DNA of 64,000 nt from Niveispirillum sp. SYP-B3756 (GTDB lineage Bacteria; Pseudomonadota; Alphaproteobacteria; Azospirillales; Azospirillaceae). The notes below the pieces were generated by a model, which ran no database searches, was not told the origin of the DNA, and saw nothing but the letters and a program-made list of their open reading frames with translations. How positions within the stretch are numbered: the first letter of the stretch is position 1; each line of letters opens with the position of its first letter. Shown here one piece after another: positions 39,460 to 49,606 of this stretch. Where the stretch lies: assembly GCF_009495745.1 (NCBI RefSeq), contig NZ_WIDQ01000002.1:248001-312000 (forward strand), given 5' to 3'. The position numbers and the translations under genes are program-made.

Positions 39460-40227
39460 TCATCCCCTATGTCTCCCTTCAGCCGCCATGGCCCGGTCCA
39501 GCATCGCCGGGCTGATGGGGCCATAATCCACCACCTGGCCATGTTCCAACACGGCCACCTTGTTGCACAGCCGCTGGATCAGGTCGCGGCTGTGGCTGGC
39601 GATCACCATCAGGCTGGACCGGTCGATCAGCTTGTTGACCCGCACCTCCGCCCGTTCCATGAAATTGGCGTCGCCGGCGGTGATCCATTCATCCAGCAGC
39701 AGGATTTCCGGCGACACGGCGGTGGCGACGGAAAACATCAGCCGCAGCAACATGCCCGAGGAATAGGTCTTTACCGGCAGCTCCAGATATTCGCCCAGGC
39801 CGGAAAACTCCCCGATCTCGGCGGCATATTCCTCGATCTCCGCCGCCGTCATGCCCAGTAGCAGGCCGCGCAGGCGCAAATTTTCGTTCCCCGTCGCATC
39901 ATGATCGATGCCCAGCATCAGATCGAACATAGGGGAGACGCGGCCGCTGACCCGGATGCGCCCGCCCGTCGGCTCATAGATGCCGGCCATGGTGCGCAGG
40001 ATGGTGCTTTTCCCGGCCCCATTATGGCCGATCAGCCCCACCCGATCACCTTCCCGCAGGTCGAGATTGACATTGCGCAGCGCGTCGATATGCACCCGGC
40101 CCGACGCGCCGGAACCGATGCGCCCGCCGGTGGTGAGGCTGAGCGCCGTCTTCTTCAATGACCGCCCGTGCAGGCCGAAGATCTGAAAGCGGACGGAAAC
40201 GTCCTCTAAGGTGATGTGAACGGACAT
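39460..40227 (-). CDS. ABC-2 polysaccharide exporter, ATP-binding subunit (Wzt/KpsT-like)
   Basis: A 255-residue ATPase with Walker A GLIGHNGAGKSTIL, signature YSSGMLLRLMFS and Walker B ILLLDEW. The TYSSGM signature and short length match KpsT/TagH/short Wzt proteins that export capsule or O-polysaccharide; there is no C-terminal sugar-binding domain. MSVHITLEDVSVRF is the chosen start (an in-frame start 32 codons upstream lies in the permease gene). It pairs with the permease 7 bases upstream. Confidence 0.9.
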   Translation of the reverse strand: MSVHITLEDVSVRFQIFGLHGRSLKKTALSLTTGGRIGSGASGRVHIDALRNVNLDLREGDRVGLIGHNGAGKSTILRTMAGIYEPTGGRIRVSGRVSPMFDLMLGIDHDATGNENLRLRGLLLGMTAAEIEEYAAEIGEFSGLGEYLELPVKTYSSGMLLRLMFSVATAVSPEILLLDEWITAGDANFMERAEVRVNKLIDRSSLMVIASHSRDLIQRLCNKVAVLEHGQVVDYGPISPAMLDRAMAAEGRHRG

Positions 40228-40234
40228 GATCGCT

Positions 40235-41089
40235 TCAGATCCAGAAAGTGACGCGGGGGCGGGAAACGCGGAAGACCAGCAGGCCCAGCACCAGACCGGC
40301 AATGGCGATCCAGCCGACAACAATCCAGTGCATGGCGTCCACCGTACCGGTGGTCAGCGGCTGGCGCACGATCTCCACCAGATAATGAAACGGGTTGAAG
40401 CGCAGGGCCGGATGGCTGGGGTCCAGGAAATTGCCCTTCCACAGCACCGGGGTGATGAAGAAGGCACCGGTCAGGATGGTCTGGACGATCTGCGCCACAT
40501 CGCGGAACCGCATACAGACACAGGCCAGCATCAGGCCCCAGCCATAGCCGCAGACCAGCAGCAACAGCACGGCGGCAATGGCCAGCCCGACGCCTGCCAG
40601 GGTCACGCCCGTCTCATAGAGCAGGCTGACGCCCACCACAATCAGTACATGATGCAGCAATATTAAGGCATTACGGGCGATGACCCGGTTGACGAACACC
40701 GTCAGCGGCAGCCGCACCTGCTTCAGATAGCCCTCCGCCCCCACCAGGGCCGTACAGCTCTCACTGATCAGGCCGGTGATCAGGGTCCATGTCACCATGC
40801 CGATGGCGACATGGGGCAGATATGCTGGCACATCAATCTTGAAGATGGCCGCATAGACAATGGCGATGCCGGCGGTGAAGGCCGCCATGCTGAGCGTCAC
40901 CCACAGCGGCCCCAGGATGGAGCCACGATATTTCTGCCGGATATCGGTCCAGGCCAGGGTGAACCAGATCCGCCAGGAGGCCAGTCCCACCGCCATATCG
41001 GCGAAGGCCGCCGCCAGTGTGGCCCGTCCATCGGACGAAAAGCCCCTATACCAGCCACCGACAGCCGATGACGGTTGTTGCTGCGACAT
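40235..41089 (-). CDS. ABC-2 polysaccharide exporter, permease (Wzm/KpsM-like)
   Basis: A 284-residue inner-membrane protein with six hydrophobic segments after WTDIRQKYRGSILGPLWVTL, the usual entry motif of Wzm/KpsM. AGAFFITPVLWKGNFLDP and ALRFNPFHYLVEIVRQPL near the C-terminus are also characteristic. It forms the channel for a lipid-linked polysaccharide. Which polymer is exported is not shown by the pair alone. Confidence 0.9.
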   Translation of the reverse strand: MSQQQPSSAVGGWYRGFSSDGRATLAAAFADMAVGLASWRIWFTLAWTDIRQKYRGSILGPLWVTLSMAAFTAGIAIVYAAIFKIDVPAYLPHVAIGMVTWTLITGLISESCTALVGAEGYLKQVRLPLTVFVNRVIARNALILLHHVLIVVGVSLLYETGVTLAGVGLAIAAVLLLLVCGYGWGLMLACVCMRFRDVAQIVQTILTGAFFITPVLWKGNFLDPSHPALRFNPFHYLVEIVRQPLTTGTVDAMHWIVVGWIAIAGLVLGLLVFRVSRPRVTFWI

Positions 41090-41272
41090 TGTTACTTCTA
41101 CTCCCACTTTCCTGGCACCGGGTGCTAGTCCCTTGTTTGGCCATAACCTGCAAACATCACTCAGGTGCTGTGCTGTGTCTCAATACAACTAACATGTAGA
41201 AATTTCGACCATATCAGGGCAAGTTCACCACTGATCCCACCGGATGGGTGTCCATATCAGGTCATGCGTGCC

Positions 41273-42193
41273 ATGTCCCCACATTCTCCCATGACCGGTT
41301 TCAGCCATCTGGACTGGCTGGAAGCCGAGAGCATCCACATAATGCGGGAGGTCGCGGCGCAGTTCCAGGCCCCGGTGATGCTCTATTCCATCGGCAAGGA
41401 CAGTGCGGTCATGCTGCATCTGGCCTTGAAGGCGTTTTATCCGGCCAAGCTGCCCTTTCCGCTGCTGCATGTGGATACGACCTGGAAATTCCGGGAGATG
41501 ATCGCGTTCCGCGATACGCGTGTCCGGGAGTTGGGGCTGGACCTGCTGGTCCATATCAATCCGGATGGGGTGGCCCAGGGGGTGGGGCCCTTCACCCATG
41601 GCTCGGCCGTGCATACGGATGTGATGAAGACCCAGGCCCTGAAGCAGGCCTTGAACCGTTACGGTTTTGATGCTGCCTTCGGTGGCGCGCGCCGGGACGA
41701 GGAACGGTCGCGCGCCAAGGAACGCATCTTCTCCTTCCGCAATCAGGCCCATGGCTGGGACCCCAAGAATCAACGGCCTGAATTGTGGAACCTGTATAAT
41801 GGCCGCATCGCCAAGGGGGAGAGCATCCGCGTCTTCCCCCTGTCCAATTGGACCGAACGGGATGTCTGGGCTTATATCAAGCGGGAGAATATCCCCATCG
41901 TCCCGCTCTATTTCGCCAAACTCCGCCCGGTGGTGGAGCGTGATGGCGCGTTGATCATGGTGGATGATGCGCGGATGCCCTTGGCACCGGGGGAGCAGCC
42001 GGAAATGCGCTGGGTGCGGTTTCGCACGCTGGGCTGTTACCCGCTGACCGGTGCAGTGGAAAGCCGGGCGGACAGTCTGGATGCCATCATCGACGAACTG
42101 GCCGACAGCAGCCAGTCGGAGCGCCAGGGCCGGATCATCGATGCCGATGGTGCCGCCTCCATGGAGCGCAAGAAGCAGGAAGGCTACTTCTGA
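41273..42193 (+). CDS. cysD: Sulfate adenylyltransferase subunit 2
   Basis: A 306-residue PP-loop ATP sulfurylase subunit: [40 protein letters not shown] (PP loop SIGKDS) and [20 protein letters not shown] are diagnostic. It forms APS from sulfate and ATP together with CysN. Nearby ATGs at 41264 and 41291 are also possible starts. Its stop overlaps the cysNC start (TGATG). Confidence 0.93.
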   Translation: MSPHSPMTGFSHLDWLEAESIHIMREVAAQFQAPVMLYSIGKDSAVMLHLALKAFYPAKLPFPLLHVDTTWKFREMIAFRDTRVRELGLDLLVHINPDGVAQGVGPFTHGSAVHTDVMKTQALKQALNRYGFDAAFGGARRDEERSRAKERIFSFRNQAHGWDPKNQRPELWNLYNGRIAKGESIRVFPLSNWTERDVWAYIKRENIPIVPLYFAKLRPVVERDGALIMVDDARMPLAPGEQPEMRWVRFRTLGCYPLTGAVESRADSLDAIIDELADSSQSERQGRIIDADGAASMERKKQEGYF

Positions 42194-44061
42194 TGGATGC
42201 GATGTTGGAAGAACGCGCCGGCCTTCCCCTGCGTTTCATCACCTGCGGGTCGGTCGATGATGGCAAGTCAACCCTGATCGGCCGGTTGCTGCATGATTGC
42301 GGTGCGGTGCCGGCGGATCAGCTGGAACAGCTGCGCCGGGACAGTGCTGCCCATGGCACCACCGGGGAAGGCACGCTGGATTTTGCCCTGCTGGTGGATG
42401 GGCTGGCGGCAGAGCGGGAGCAGGGCATCACCATTGACGTCGCCTACCGCTATTTCAGCACGGTCCGGCGCAAGTTCATTATCGCCGACACGCCGGGGCA
42501 TGAACAATATACCCGCAATATGGCCACCGCCGCCTCTACGGCGGATCTGGCCGTGTTGCTGGTGGATGCGCGTAAAGGTTTGCTGCCGCAGACGCGGCGC
42601 CATGCCGGCATTGCCGCCCTGATGGGGATCCGCCGGATTGTACTGGCGGTTAACAAGATGGATGCCATTGGCTGGAATCAGCTGGCCTTCCAGGTGATTG
42701 AGGCGGATTTCCGCGCCTTTGCCGCCGCCCTTGATTTCCAATCCATCAGTGCCGTGCCGTTGTCGGCCCGAAGCGGCGACAATGTCACCCGCCGATCGGC
42801 GGCGCTGGGATGGTATGGCGGGCCGACCCTGCTGGACCTGCTGGAAAGCTGCCCGGCCACAACGGGTGACCAGGACGGGCCGTTGCGCCTGCCGGTGCAA
42901 TGGGTCAACCGTCCACATCAGGATTTCCGGGGCTTTGCCGGCACCATCGCGGCGGGGCGCGTGCTGCCCGGCGATCCGGTGATGGTGCTGCCCTCCCGCC
43001 GGCAGAGCCGGGTGGCCCGCATCGTCAGCATGGATGGCGATCTTCCCAGTGCCCGGGCCGGCCAGGCGGTGACCCTGGTGCTGGCCGACGAGGTGGATGT
43101 CAGCCGGGGTGACCTGATCGCCGCCGCCGCCGCCCCGCCGCCGGTGGCCGATCAGATTTCCGCCCACCTGATCTGGATGCAGGACCGGCCATTGGTGCCG
43201 CACCGCTCCTATCTGCTGCGTCTGGGTGCGGCCTCGGTCGGGGCCCAGGTGACGGAACTGGTCCATCGATTGAATGTGGATGACTGGCAGCCCCAGTTGG
43301 GTGGCCAGCTGGGGCTGAACGATGTCGGCTATTGCCATCTGACGCTGGATCGCCCCATCGGCCTGTTGCCCTATCGCCAGTCGCGCGCCCTGGGTGGTTT
43401 CATTCTCATTGATCGGATCAGCAATGCCACCGTCGCGGCGGGCATGGTTGATGCGCCCCTGCGCCGGTCAGGCGATGTGCCCTGGCAGAATATGAAGGTG
43501 GACAAGGCCGCGCGGGTGGCCAGCCGGCCGCATCGGCCCTGTGTGCTGTGGTTTACCGGCCTGTCCGGGGCGGGCAAATCCACCATTGCGGATCTGGTGG
43601 AACAGGAACTGCACCGGCGCGGCTGCCAGACCATGGTGCTGGACGGCGACAATCTGCGCAACGGCCTCTGCCGCGACCTTGGATTCGGTGATGCCCACCG
43701 GGCGGAGAATATCCGCCGGGTGGCGGAGGTGGCGCGGCTGATGACGGATGCCGGGTTGATCGTGCTGGTCAGCCTGATCTCCCCCTTCCGGGAAGACCGG
43801 GAACGGGCTCGCGCCATCCTTCCGGCCGGCGAGATGGTGGAGATATTTGTGGATACCCCTTTGGTTGAGTGCGAACGGCGCGACGTCAAAGGCCATTACC
43901 GCCGCGCACGGGCGGGGGAGATTGCCCATTTTACGGGTGTCGACAGTCCTTATGAAGCGCCGGATAATCCCGACCTGCACCTGCGTTTTGGCGATGGTAC
44001 CCCCGCCGAACAGGCGCTGCGCGTGGTGGATTGGCTGCGAGGGCGGGGATTGGTGGAATGA
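42193..44061 (+). CDS. cysNC: Bifunctional sulfate adenylyltransferase subunit 1 / APS kinase
   Basis: A 622-residue fusion. The CysN GTPase part has GSVDDGKSTLIGRLL, DTPGHEQYTRNM and NKMD; the APS kinase part begins about residue 445 with LWFTGLSGAGKSTIADLVEQ, followed by LDGDNLRNGLCRDLGF. It makes APS then PAPS, the sulfate donor. Similar to rhizobial NodQ and CysN/C. With cysD it could serve either cysteine synthesis or polysaccharide sulfation. Confidence 0.94.
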   Translation: MDAMLEERAGLPLRFITCGSVDDGKSTLIGRLLHDCGAVPADQLEQLRRDSAAHGTTGEGTLDFALLVDGLAAEREQGITIDVAYRYFSTVRRKFIIADTPGHEQYTRNMATAASTADLAVLLVDARKGLLPQTRRHAGIAALMGIRRIVLAVNKMDAIGWNQLAFQVIEADFRAFAAALDFQSISAVPLSARSGDNVTRRSAALGWYGGPTLLDLLESCPATTGDQDGPLRLPVQWVNRPHQDFRGFAGTIAAGRVLPGDPVMVLPSRRQSRVARIVSMDGDLPSARAGQAVTLVLADEVDVSRGDLIAAAAAPPPVADQISAHLIWMQDRPLVPHRSYLLRLGAASVGAQVTELVHRLNVDDWQPQLGGQLGLNDVGYCHLTLDRPIGLLPYRQSRALGGFILIDRISNATVAAGMVDAPLRRSGDVPWQNMKVDKAARVASRPHRPCVLWFTGLSGAGKSTIADLVEQELHRRGCQTMVLDGDNLRNGLCRDLGFGDAHRAENIRRVAEVARLMTDAGLIVLVSLISPFREDRERARAILPAGEMVEIFVDTPLVECERRDVKGHYRRARAGEIAHFTGVDSPYEAPDNPDLHLRFGDGTPAEQALRVVDWLRGRGLVE

Positions 44062-44170
44062 CGCGTCGCAGCGAATTGGTTTGATCCATCCCGCAACTTT
44101 GAGGTAGTCATACGCGCTCTCTGCCGAAATGCATGGCGGGGAGAATGATTGGCGTATGCGAAGGACAGAC

Positions 44171-46414
44171 ATGTCTCAGGCGGAGCGAGCCCCTGATAGC
44201 GAGGGGATTTCCCCAGCCGACCCAGCCGTTTCGCACACGATGCTGGAGGCTTTGCGCTTCATTGCGCGCCATCATGGGCTACATCTTTCCCGTGAACAAT
44301 TGTTACGCGCCTACGCGTCTGGTCCTGAAGAGGTTCGTCCGTCCATCGTTGTTGCTGCGGCTGAACAACATGGGCTGAAGGCGCGGGTGGCGCGGATGCG
44401 GTTTGACCAGCTGTTGCGGCTCGGTCGGGCGGTGCCAGCATTGATCCGCCTGCGCGATGGAACGGCGCGCGTGGTCATTTCCGTCAATCCCGGCACCTCG
44501 CCGCCGCTGGTGGTGCTTCGCCATCCCGGCGATGGCGCAACACCCGCCCCCTTTGATGCGATCGGCATGGCCGAAATCTGGGATGGAGAGGTGATTCTCT
44601 TCAAGCCACGGGGCGCGACCGACAGCCTGAATGAAACCTTCAATGCGGGCTGGCTGCTGCGTCAGGTGATGGCTGAAAAGCGGATCTTCCGCGATGTGGG
44701 CATCTCGGCGCTGATCCTCTCCATTTTTGCGCTGGTCCCGCCACTGCTTTACTTCGTTGTGATTGACCGCGTGCTGGTCCACCAGCGGATGTCGACCCTG
44801 TTTGTTCTGACGGTTGGTGTATTCTTTATCGTCGTTTTCGACACGATATTCGGCTATCTGCGGCGTTGGCTGGTGGCGGAGGGGGCGGCGCGTATTGATG
44901 CGCGTATCAGCACCTATGTGTTTGAAAAACTGATTGGGTTGCCGATTGACGTATTCGAGAGTCAGCCTACGGGTGCAATTTCCCATAAGGTCCATGAAAT
45001 TTCCCGAATCCGCACCTTCATGACCGGTCAGCTCTTTTCGGTCTGTTTGGATAGTTTGACCTTGTTGGTCCTTTTGCCGGCAATGTTCTATCTGGACGTT
45101 TCGTTGACGTTTTTTGTGCTGGGCATCGCCGTCCTGATGTTCCTCATTGTCCTTTTCTACATGCCTATCGTTGGGCGTGCCTATGGCAGGGTGGTGCGGG
45201 CGGAACAGAGCCGCGGCTCGTTCCTGGTTGAAACCATTCACGGGATGCGCACCATCAAGTCTCTGGCGCTGGAAGGTGGCAAGCGGCAGGAATGGGACCG
45301 CTACTCATCGGAAGCGGTGCGAGCGCACCGGGATATGGGGTTCATCAGCAATCAGCCGCAGACCATTCTGCAACCCCTGGAAAAGCTGATCTATGCTGGC
45401 AGTCTGCTGCTGGGCTGTTATCTGGCCCTGACATCGGACGGCGCCGCGGTACTGATGGGTGGGCTGATCGCCTTTGTCATGCTGGCCGGCCGTGCCATCC
45501 AGCCGATCGTTCAGATTGCCGGCCTGCTCCAGCAGGTGCAGGAAATGCGGGGTGCCATGAATCTGGTGGCCTCCCTGGTCAATATTCCGGCGGAGGATAC
45601 CCGCTCCACCCATGGGCTGCGCCCGCGTTTCCAGGGTGGCGTTGTGTTTGACGAGGTTCGCTTCCGCTATCCGGGTGCCAGCACCTATGCCCTGGACAGG
45701 GTGAGTTTCGAGATCGCCCCCGGCAGTGTCGTGGGCATCATGGGCCGCTCAGGTTCCGGCAAGACGACCATCACCCGCCTGTTGCAGGCGCTGCATCAGG
45801 ACTATGATGGGCTGATCAAACTGGAAGGCAATGATCTGAAGCAGATGGATATCCACCATCTGCGCGCCAATCTCGGGGTTGTGCTGCAGGATAATTTCCT
45901 GTTCAGCGGTACCATCCGTCAGAATATCGCTGCGGCCAAGCCCGATGCCACCTTTGACGAGGTGATTGAGGCGGCCCGTCTGGCCGGGGCGGAGGAGTTC
46001 ATTGAACGACAGCCCGCTGGCTATGACACCTTCCTCTCCGAGGGGGCATCCAACCTGTCCGGTGGCCAGCGCCAGCGTCTGGCCATCGCCCGTGCGCTGC
46101 TGGTTGACCCCACCATCCTGATCCTGGATGAGGCGACCAGCGCGCTGGACCCGGACAGTGAAGCGATCGTTAACAATAATTTGCGCCATATTGCCGCTGG
46201 CCGGACCATGCTGATCATCTCTCACCGGCTGGCGTCGCTGGTCGAATGTGATCAGATCATCGTGATGGAGCGGGGCCGGGTCTACGATATCGGCACGCAT
46301 GAGGAATTGCTGGAGCGATGCAGCATCTACCGTCACCTCTGGTTCCAGCAGAACCGTCACCAATCCCCGACAGGAGCGAGCAATGAGCGGTCGATCGCTG
46401 GTCCTGCGTCCTGA
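44171..46414 (+). CDS. Type I secretion ABC transporter (HlyB-like) with degenerate peptidase domain
   Basis: A 747-residue inner-membrane exporter. Residues 1 to ~130 are a C39-like domain (LEALRFIARHHGLHLSREQL) with no Cys, so it cannot cleave and probably docks the substrate, as in HlyB. A six-span membrane domain follows, and an ATPase with GIMGRSGSGKTTITRLL, NLSGGQRQRLAIARALLVD, ILILDEATSALD and an H-loop SHR. GAAGGA precedes the ATG by 5 bases. The stop is 32 bases into the following HlyD gene. Confidence 0.92.
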   Translation: MSQAERAPDSEGISPADPAVSHTMLEALRFIARHHGLHLSREQLLRAYASGPEEVRPSIVVAAAEQHGLKARVARMRFDQLLRLGRAVPALIRLRDGTARVVISVNPGTSPPLVVLRHPGDGATPAPFDAIGMAEIWDGEVILFKPRGATDSLNETFNAGWLLRQVMAEKRIFRDVGISALILSIFALVPPLLYFVVIDRVLVHQRMSTLFVLTVGVFFIVVFDTIFGYLRRWLVAEGAARIDARISTYVFEKLIGLPIDVFESQPTGAISHKVHEISRIRTFMTGQLFSVCLDSLTLLVLLPAMFYLDVSLTFFVLGIAVLMFLIVLFYMPIVGRAYGRVVRAEQSRGSFLVETIHGMRTIKSLALEGGKRQEWDRYSSEAVRAHRDMGFISNQPQTILQPLEKLIYAGSLLLGCYLALTSDGAAVLMGGLIAFVMLAGRAIQPIVQIAGLLQQVQEMRGAMNLVASLVNIPAEDTRSTHGLRPRFQGGVVFDEVRFRYPGASTYALDRVSFEIAPGSVVGIMGRSGSGKTTITRLLQALHQDYDGLIKLEGNDLKQMDIHHLRANLGVVLQDNFLFSGTIRQNIAAAKPDATFDEVIEAARLAGAEEFIERQPAGYDTFLSEGASNLSGGQRQRLAIARALLVDPTILILDEATSALDPDSEAIVNNNLRHIAAGRTMLIISHRLASLVECDQIIVMERGRVYDIGTHEELLERCSIYRHLWFQQNRHQSPTGASNERSIAGPAS

Positions 46415-47753
46415 CAGCCGGGCTGCCGCCAGTGCCGATCAGGCCATCAATGATTTCCAGTCTGAAATAGCGGAGATCATTGGTGCTCCTTATCCAAATC
46501 GCGTGCGGCTGACTGTCCATATCCTGGCGGGAATGGTTCTGTTGGCGATTATCCTCGCCAATATCTTGACGCTGGATATCGTTGTGTCCTCCCGAGGGCG
46601 TATTATTTCGCGTACACCGACGATCACGATTCAGCCGCTGGAATCGTCGGTGATCCGGGAGGTTCTGGTCCGCCCAGGCCAGTTGGTGAAGAAGGGGGAT
46701 GTGCTGGTGACCTTGGATCCGACCCTGACCGGGGCGGATGTGTCACAGTTGCAGTCCCGTGCAGAGACTCTGCAGGCACAGGTGGCGCGGCTGGAAGCCG
46801 AGCAGGCCGACACGCCTTTTGTGCCGCAGGACAAGACCAGCACGTCTTGGATGACCCAGCTTGATATCTGGCGTTCCCGTCAGGCGGAGCGCGAATCGCG
46901 TTTGGCTGTCTATGACCAGAAGCTCAAGTCCACCCAGGGGACGATCCAGAGCAGTACGCGAGATGCCGAATATTACCGGTCTCGTCTGGCTGTTAACAGC
47001 GAGATTGAGAAGATGCGCTCCGAGCTGGCGCGTAAGGAAGTGGGCAGTCGTCTGAACGTGCTGGTGGCGCAGGATAACAAGGCTGAAATCGCCCGTAACC
47101 TGTCGAATAGTGAACAGCAGGTCATTACAGCGAAACATGAGCTGCAATCGGTGGTGGCTGAGCGGGATGCCTATCTTCAGGAGTGGAGTTCCAAGGTTGC
47201 ACAGGAACTGGTGACCCGTCGCACGGAGCTTCAGCAGGTCGCAGATGACCTGTCGAAGGCGGAGTATCGCCGCAACCTGATTGAGCTGCGCGCGGTCAGC
47301 GACGCCACCGTCGTCAAGGTGGCCGATATCGGCAACGGGGCTGTTGTTCCTTCTGGGGAGGTCATTGTTTCCCTGGTGCCAGCCAATGCTCAGTTGGAAG
47401 TGGAGGCTGATATTGCCGGTGCGGACCAGGGGTTCGTGAAGCCGGGTGATGAAACGGTGATCAAGCTGGACGCCTATCGGTTTACAGAATATGGCACCGT
47501 CGCCGGGCGCGTCCGCTCCATCAGCGCCGACAGTTTCAATCGTCTGGATGATGGTACGCCCAGCGGAATGCGCTTCTACAAGTCGCGGATTGAGATCACG
47601 CAAATGAAGCTGCGCAATGTTCCGGCGGATGTCGTCCTGTTACCGGGTATGCCGCTTCAGGCTGACATTGTGGTCGGCGATCGCACGATCATGCAGTATC
47701 TGCTGGGCAATGTGGTGAAGAACATGTCCGAGGGGCTGCGGGAGCCGTCCTGA
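46383..47753 (+). CDS. HlyD-family membrane fusion protein
   Basis: A 456-residue periplasmic adaptor. A single N-terminal membrane span (LTVHILAGMVLLAIILANIL), lipoyl halves (PLESSVIREVLVRPGQLVKK and ELRAVSDATVVKVADIGNGA), and a coiled coil between them. The C-terminus has GMPLQADIVVGDRTIMQYLL, common in T1SS adaptors. Start MSGRSLVLRPDSR at 46383, translationally coupled to the transporter. An outer-membrane TolC-like partner is not in the window. Confidence 0.92.
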   Translation: MSGRSLVLRPDSRAAASADQAINDFQSEIAEIIGAPYPNRVRLTVHILAGMVLLAIILANILTLDIVVSSRGRIISRTPTITIQPLESSVIREVLVRPGQLVKKGDVLVTLDPTLTGADVSQLQSRAETLQAQVARLEAEQADTPFVPQDKTSTSWMTQLDIWRSRQAERESRLAVYDQKLKSTQGTIQSSTRDAEYYRSRLAVNSEIEKMRSELARKEVGSRLNVLVAQDNKAEIARNLSNSEQQVITAKHELQSVVAERDAYLQEWSSKVAQELVTRRTELQQVADDLSKAEYRRNLIELRAVSDATVVKVADIGNGAVVPSGEVIVSLVPANAQLEVEADIAGADQGFVKPGDETVIKLDAYRFTEYGTVAGRVRSISADSFNRLDDGTPSGMRFYKSRIEITQMKLRNVPADVVLLPGMPLQADIVVGDRTIMQYLLGNVVKNMSEGLREPS

Positions 47754-47787
47754 CAGAGCAGGAACCATCATGCTCTTAGGCCCGCGC

Positions 47788-47818
47788 CACCAGGGGACAT
47801 GACCCCTGTCCCCTGGTG
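47788..47818. terminator. Bidirectional hairpin between convergent genes
   Basis: Perfect 12-bp stem CACCAGGGGACA / TGTCCCCTGGTG with a 7-base loop, 35 bases after the membrane fusion gene and 54 bases after the end of the converging Sel1 gene. No U-tract on either strand. Confidence 0.55.
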
Positions 47819-47872
47819 AGACGGAGGGGAGGGGGAGATATATCCCCCATTGCGTCCTGAAAACGCGCAGTT

Positions 47873-49528
47873 TCAGCGTACGATGCCGCTGAAACTGCGC
47901 GCTTCAAAATATGCCACCAGTTGTTCTGCCTGCGGATCGCCCAGATCAATGGCAGCGCGGGCCATTTCAATCGCGGCGGGGGCGTCGCGGTCAATATTCC
48001 ATTTCATTTCCGCCAGAACGGTCATGGCGATGGCCATGCCATGGCTGGCGGCTTCCTGCAGGCGGGTGCGCCAGCGCTCCAGCTCCTCCAGCGGTGCCTG
48101 CCGGCTGGTCAACATGCGGACAAGATTGACCTGTGCGGGTACGTGCCCCTGTTCAGCGGCCAGGGTGAACCAATAGAGCGCTTTTTCCGGGTCGGCGGGC
48201 AGCAGTTCCTGGCCGGTTGCCAGCGCATGGGCCAACCGGAACTGGCCGGAGGGGCTGCCGAGTTCGGCGGAACGGGCATAATAGCCCATGGCCTTTTCCT
48301 GATCCCTGGCGACGCCATGTCCATGGAAATACAGCACGCCCAGGTTATAAGTGGCATTGGGATGCCCCTGTTCCGCTGCCTTCGCCAGCAGTTGGGCTGC
48401 CTTGCCATAATCTACCGGAATACCGCGCCCTTCCAGGTGGCTGATGCCAAGATGGAAGGCGGCTTCGACATGGCCGGCCTGGGTGGCCTTTTCCAGGAAA
48501 TGAATGGCCCGCAGCGGGTCCAGCGGGACAAATTTGCCCGTCTGGTGGGCCAGGCCCAGGGCAGCCAGGGCCCCGGCATGTCCCAGCTCGCTGGCAGCGG
48601 TGTACCAGACGATGGCCTCCCCCGGATTGGGCACCGCGGCCTGCCGGCCCATATGCATGTCCGCCAGCAGTGCCATGCATTCTGAATCACCTTTAACCGC
48701 CCCGCGCCGCAGCCAGGTTTCGGCAATGGTGAAATTGATCGGTGCGCCGCGCCCACGGCGATGGATAATGCCCAAGGTGCGGCAGGCGGCGACAATGCCG
48801 GCTTCTGCCGCCTTGAGCAACCATTCCAGCGCCGCCGGCTGATCCGCCGCCGTGCCGATGCCCTCCAGCAGATAAAGGCCGGTATAATATTGCGCGGTGG
48901 GATCCCCCAGTCGGGCGGCCTGCTCGTAAAGGGTGAATGCCTCTGCCGGGCCCTGGCCGGTCACGCTGCCGGCAGCAATCAGGTTGGCCAAGCCCACCAT
49001 GCCCTTGATGCTGCCCTGGTCGATGGTGCGTTGATACCACATGATAGATTGGGTGATATCCAGCGGCGCCTCCGGCCCGCCATCCCGGGCGTAGAGCCAG
49101 CCCAGCAGCACCTGTGCTTCGACCATCCCCTGCTCAGCCGCCAGGGATGCCCAGCGCCGTGCCTGTGCGTCGTTTTTCTCCAGCACAAAAACGTCAGGCT
49201 GGCGCTTTGCTGAGGCATCGCCAATACCATTGGCATAATGGCTGGCGAGAAAGGCCTGTGCGCGGGCCACCCCATTTTCTGCCGCAGCCTGATACCAGCG
49301 GAAGGCACTGCGTGGATTGGGCAACACCCCCCGCCCGGACTCCAAAGCCTCGGCCAGGGCCATCTGGCATTGCGGGTCGTTCTGCTTTGCCCCTTCCTGC
49401 CAGGCGGCGGCGGCATCGGCCAGCTTGCCCTTGGCTGCAAGGCGTACTCCGCGCTCATAGGACGTGCCGCGTAAACCCTTGGCCACGCTTTTTATCAGCG
49501 AGGTTAACCTGCTCTCGGTCACGATCAC
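47873..49528 (-). CDS. Sel1-repeat (TPR-like) protein
   Basis: A 551-residue protein built almost wholly of Sel1-like repeats of about 36 residues, such as AFRWYQAAAENGVARAQAFL, AFTLYEQAARLGDPTAQYYT and ALYWFTLAAEQGHVPAQVNL, about 12 copies. No signal peptide is seen, so a cytoplasmic interaction scaffold is likely. It lies between the T1SS genes and a glycosyltransferase. The partner is unknown. Confidence 0.88.
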   Translation of the reverse strand: MIVTESRLTSLIKSVAKGLRGTSYERGVRLAAKGKLADAAAAWQEGAKQNDPQCQMALAEALESGRGVLPNPRSAFRWYQAAAENGVARAQAFLASHYANGIGDASAKRQPDVFVLEKNDAQARRWASLAAEQGMVEAQVLLGWLYARDGGPEAPLDITQSIMWYQRTIDQGSIKGMVGLANLIAAGSVTGQGPAEAFTLYEQAARLGDPTAQYYTGLYLLEGIGTAADQPAALEWLLKAAEAGIVAACRTLGIIHRRGRGAPINFTIAETWLRRGAVKGDSECMALLADMHMGRQAAVPNPGEAIVWYTAASELGHAGALAALGLAHQTGKFVPLDPLRAIHFLEKATQAGHVEAAFHLGISHLEGRGIPVDYGKAAQLLAKAAEQGHPNATYNLGVLYFHGHGVARDQEKAMGYYARSAELGSPSGQFRLAHALATGQELLPADPEKALYWFTLAAEQGHVPAQVNLVRMLTSRQAPLEELERWRTRLQEAASHGMAIAMTVLAEMKWNIDRDAPAAIEMARAAIDLGDPQAEQLVAYFEARSFSGIVR

Positions 49529-49606
49529 GTCCCTCGAATCCTGTCGGTTAAGGCGTCACCTCTAACGCAGCCGGGCCGGCGGCGAAAGGGGCAAGCATCC
49601 CCCCGG

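Noticed and set aside
39137-39526. 129-codon plus-strand frame across the left prophage junction
   Set aside because: No ribosome site, low protein-like character, spans the proposed phage-host border and overlaps the ABC exporter gene antisense.
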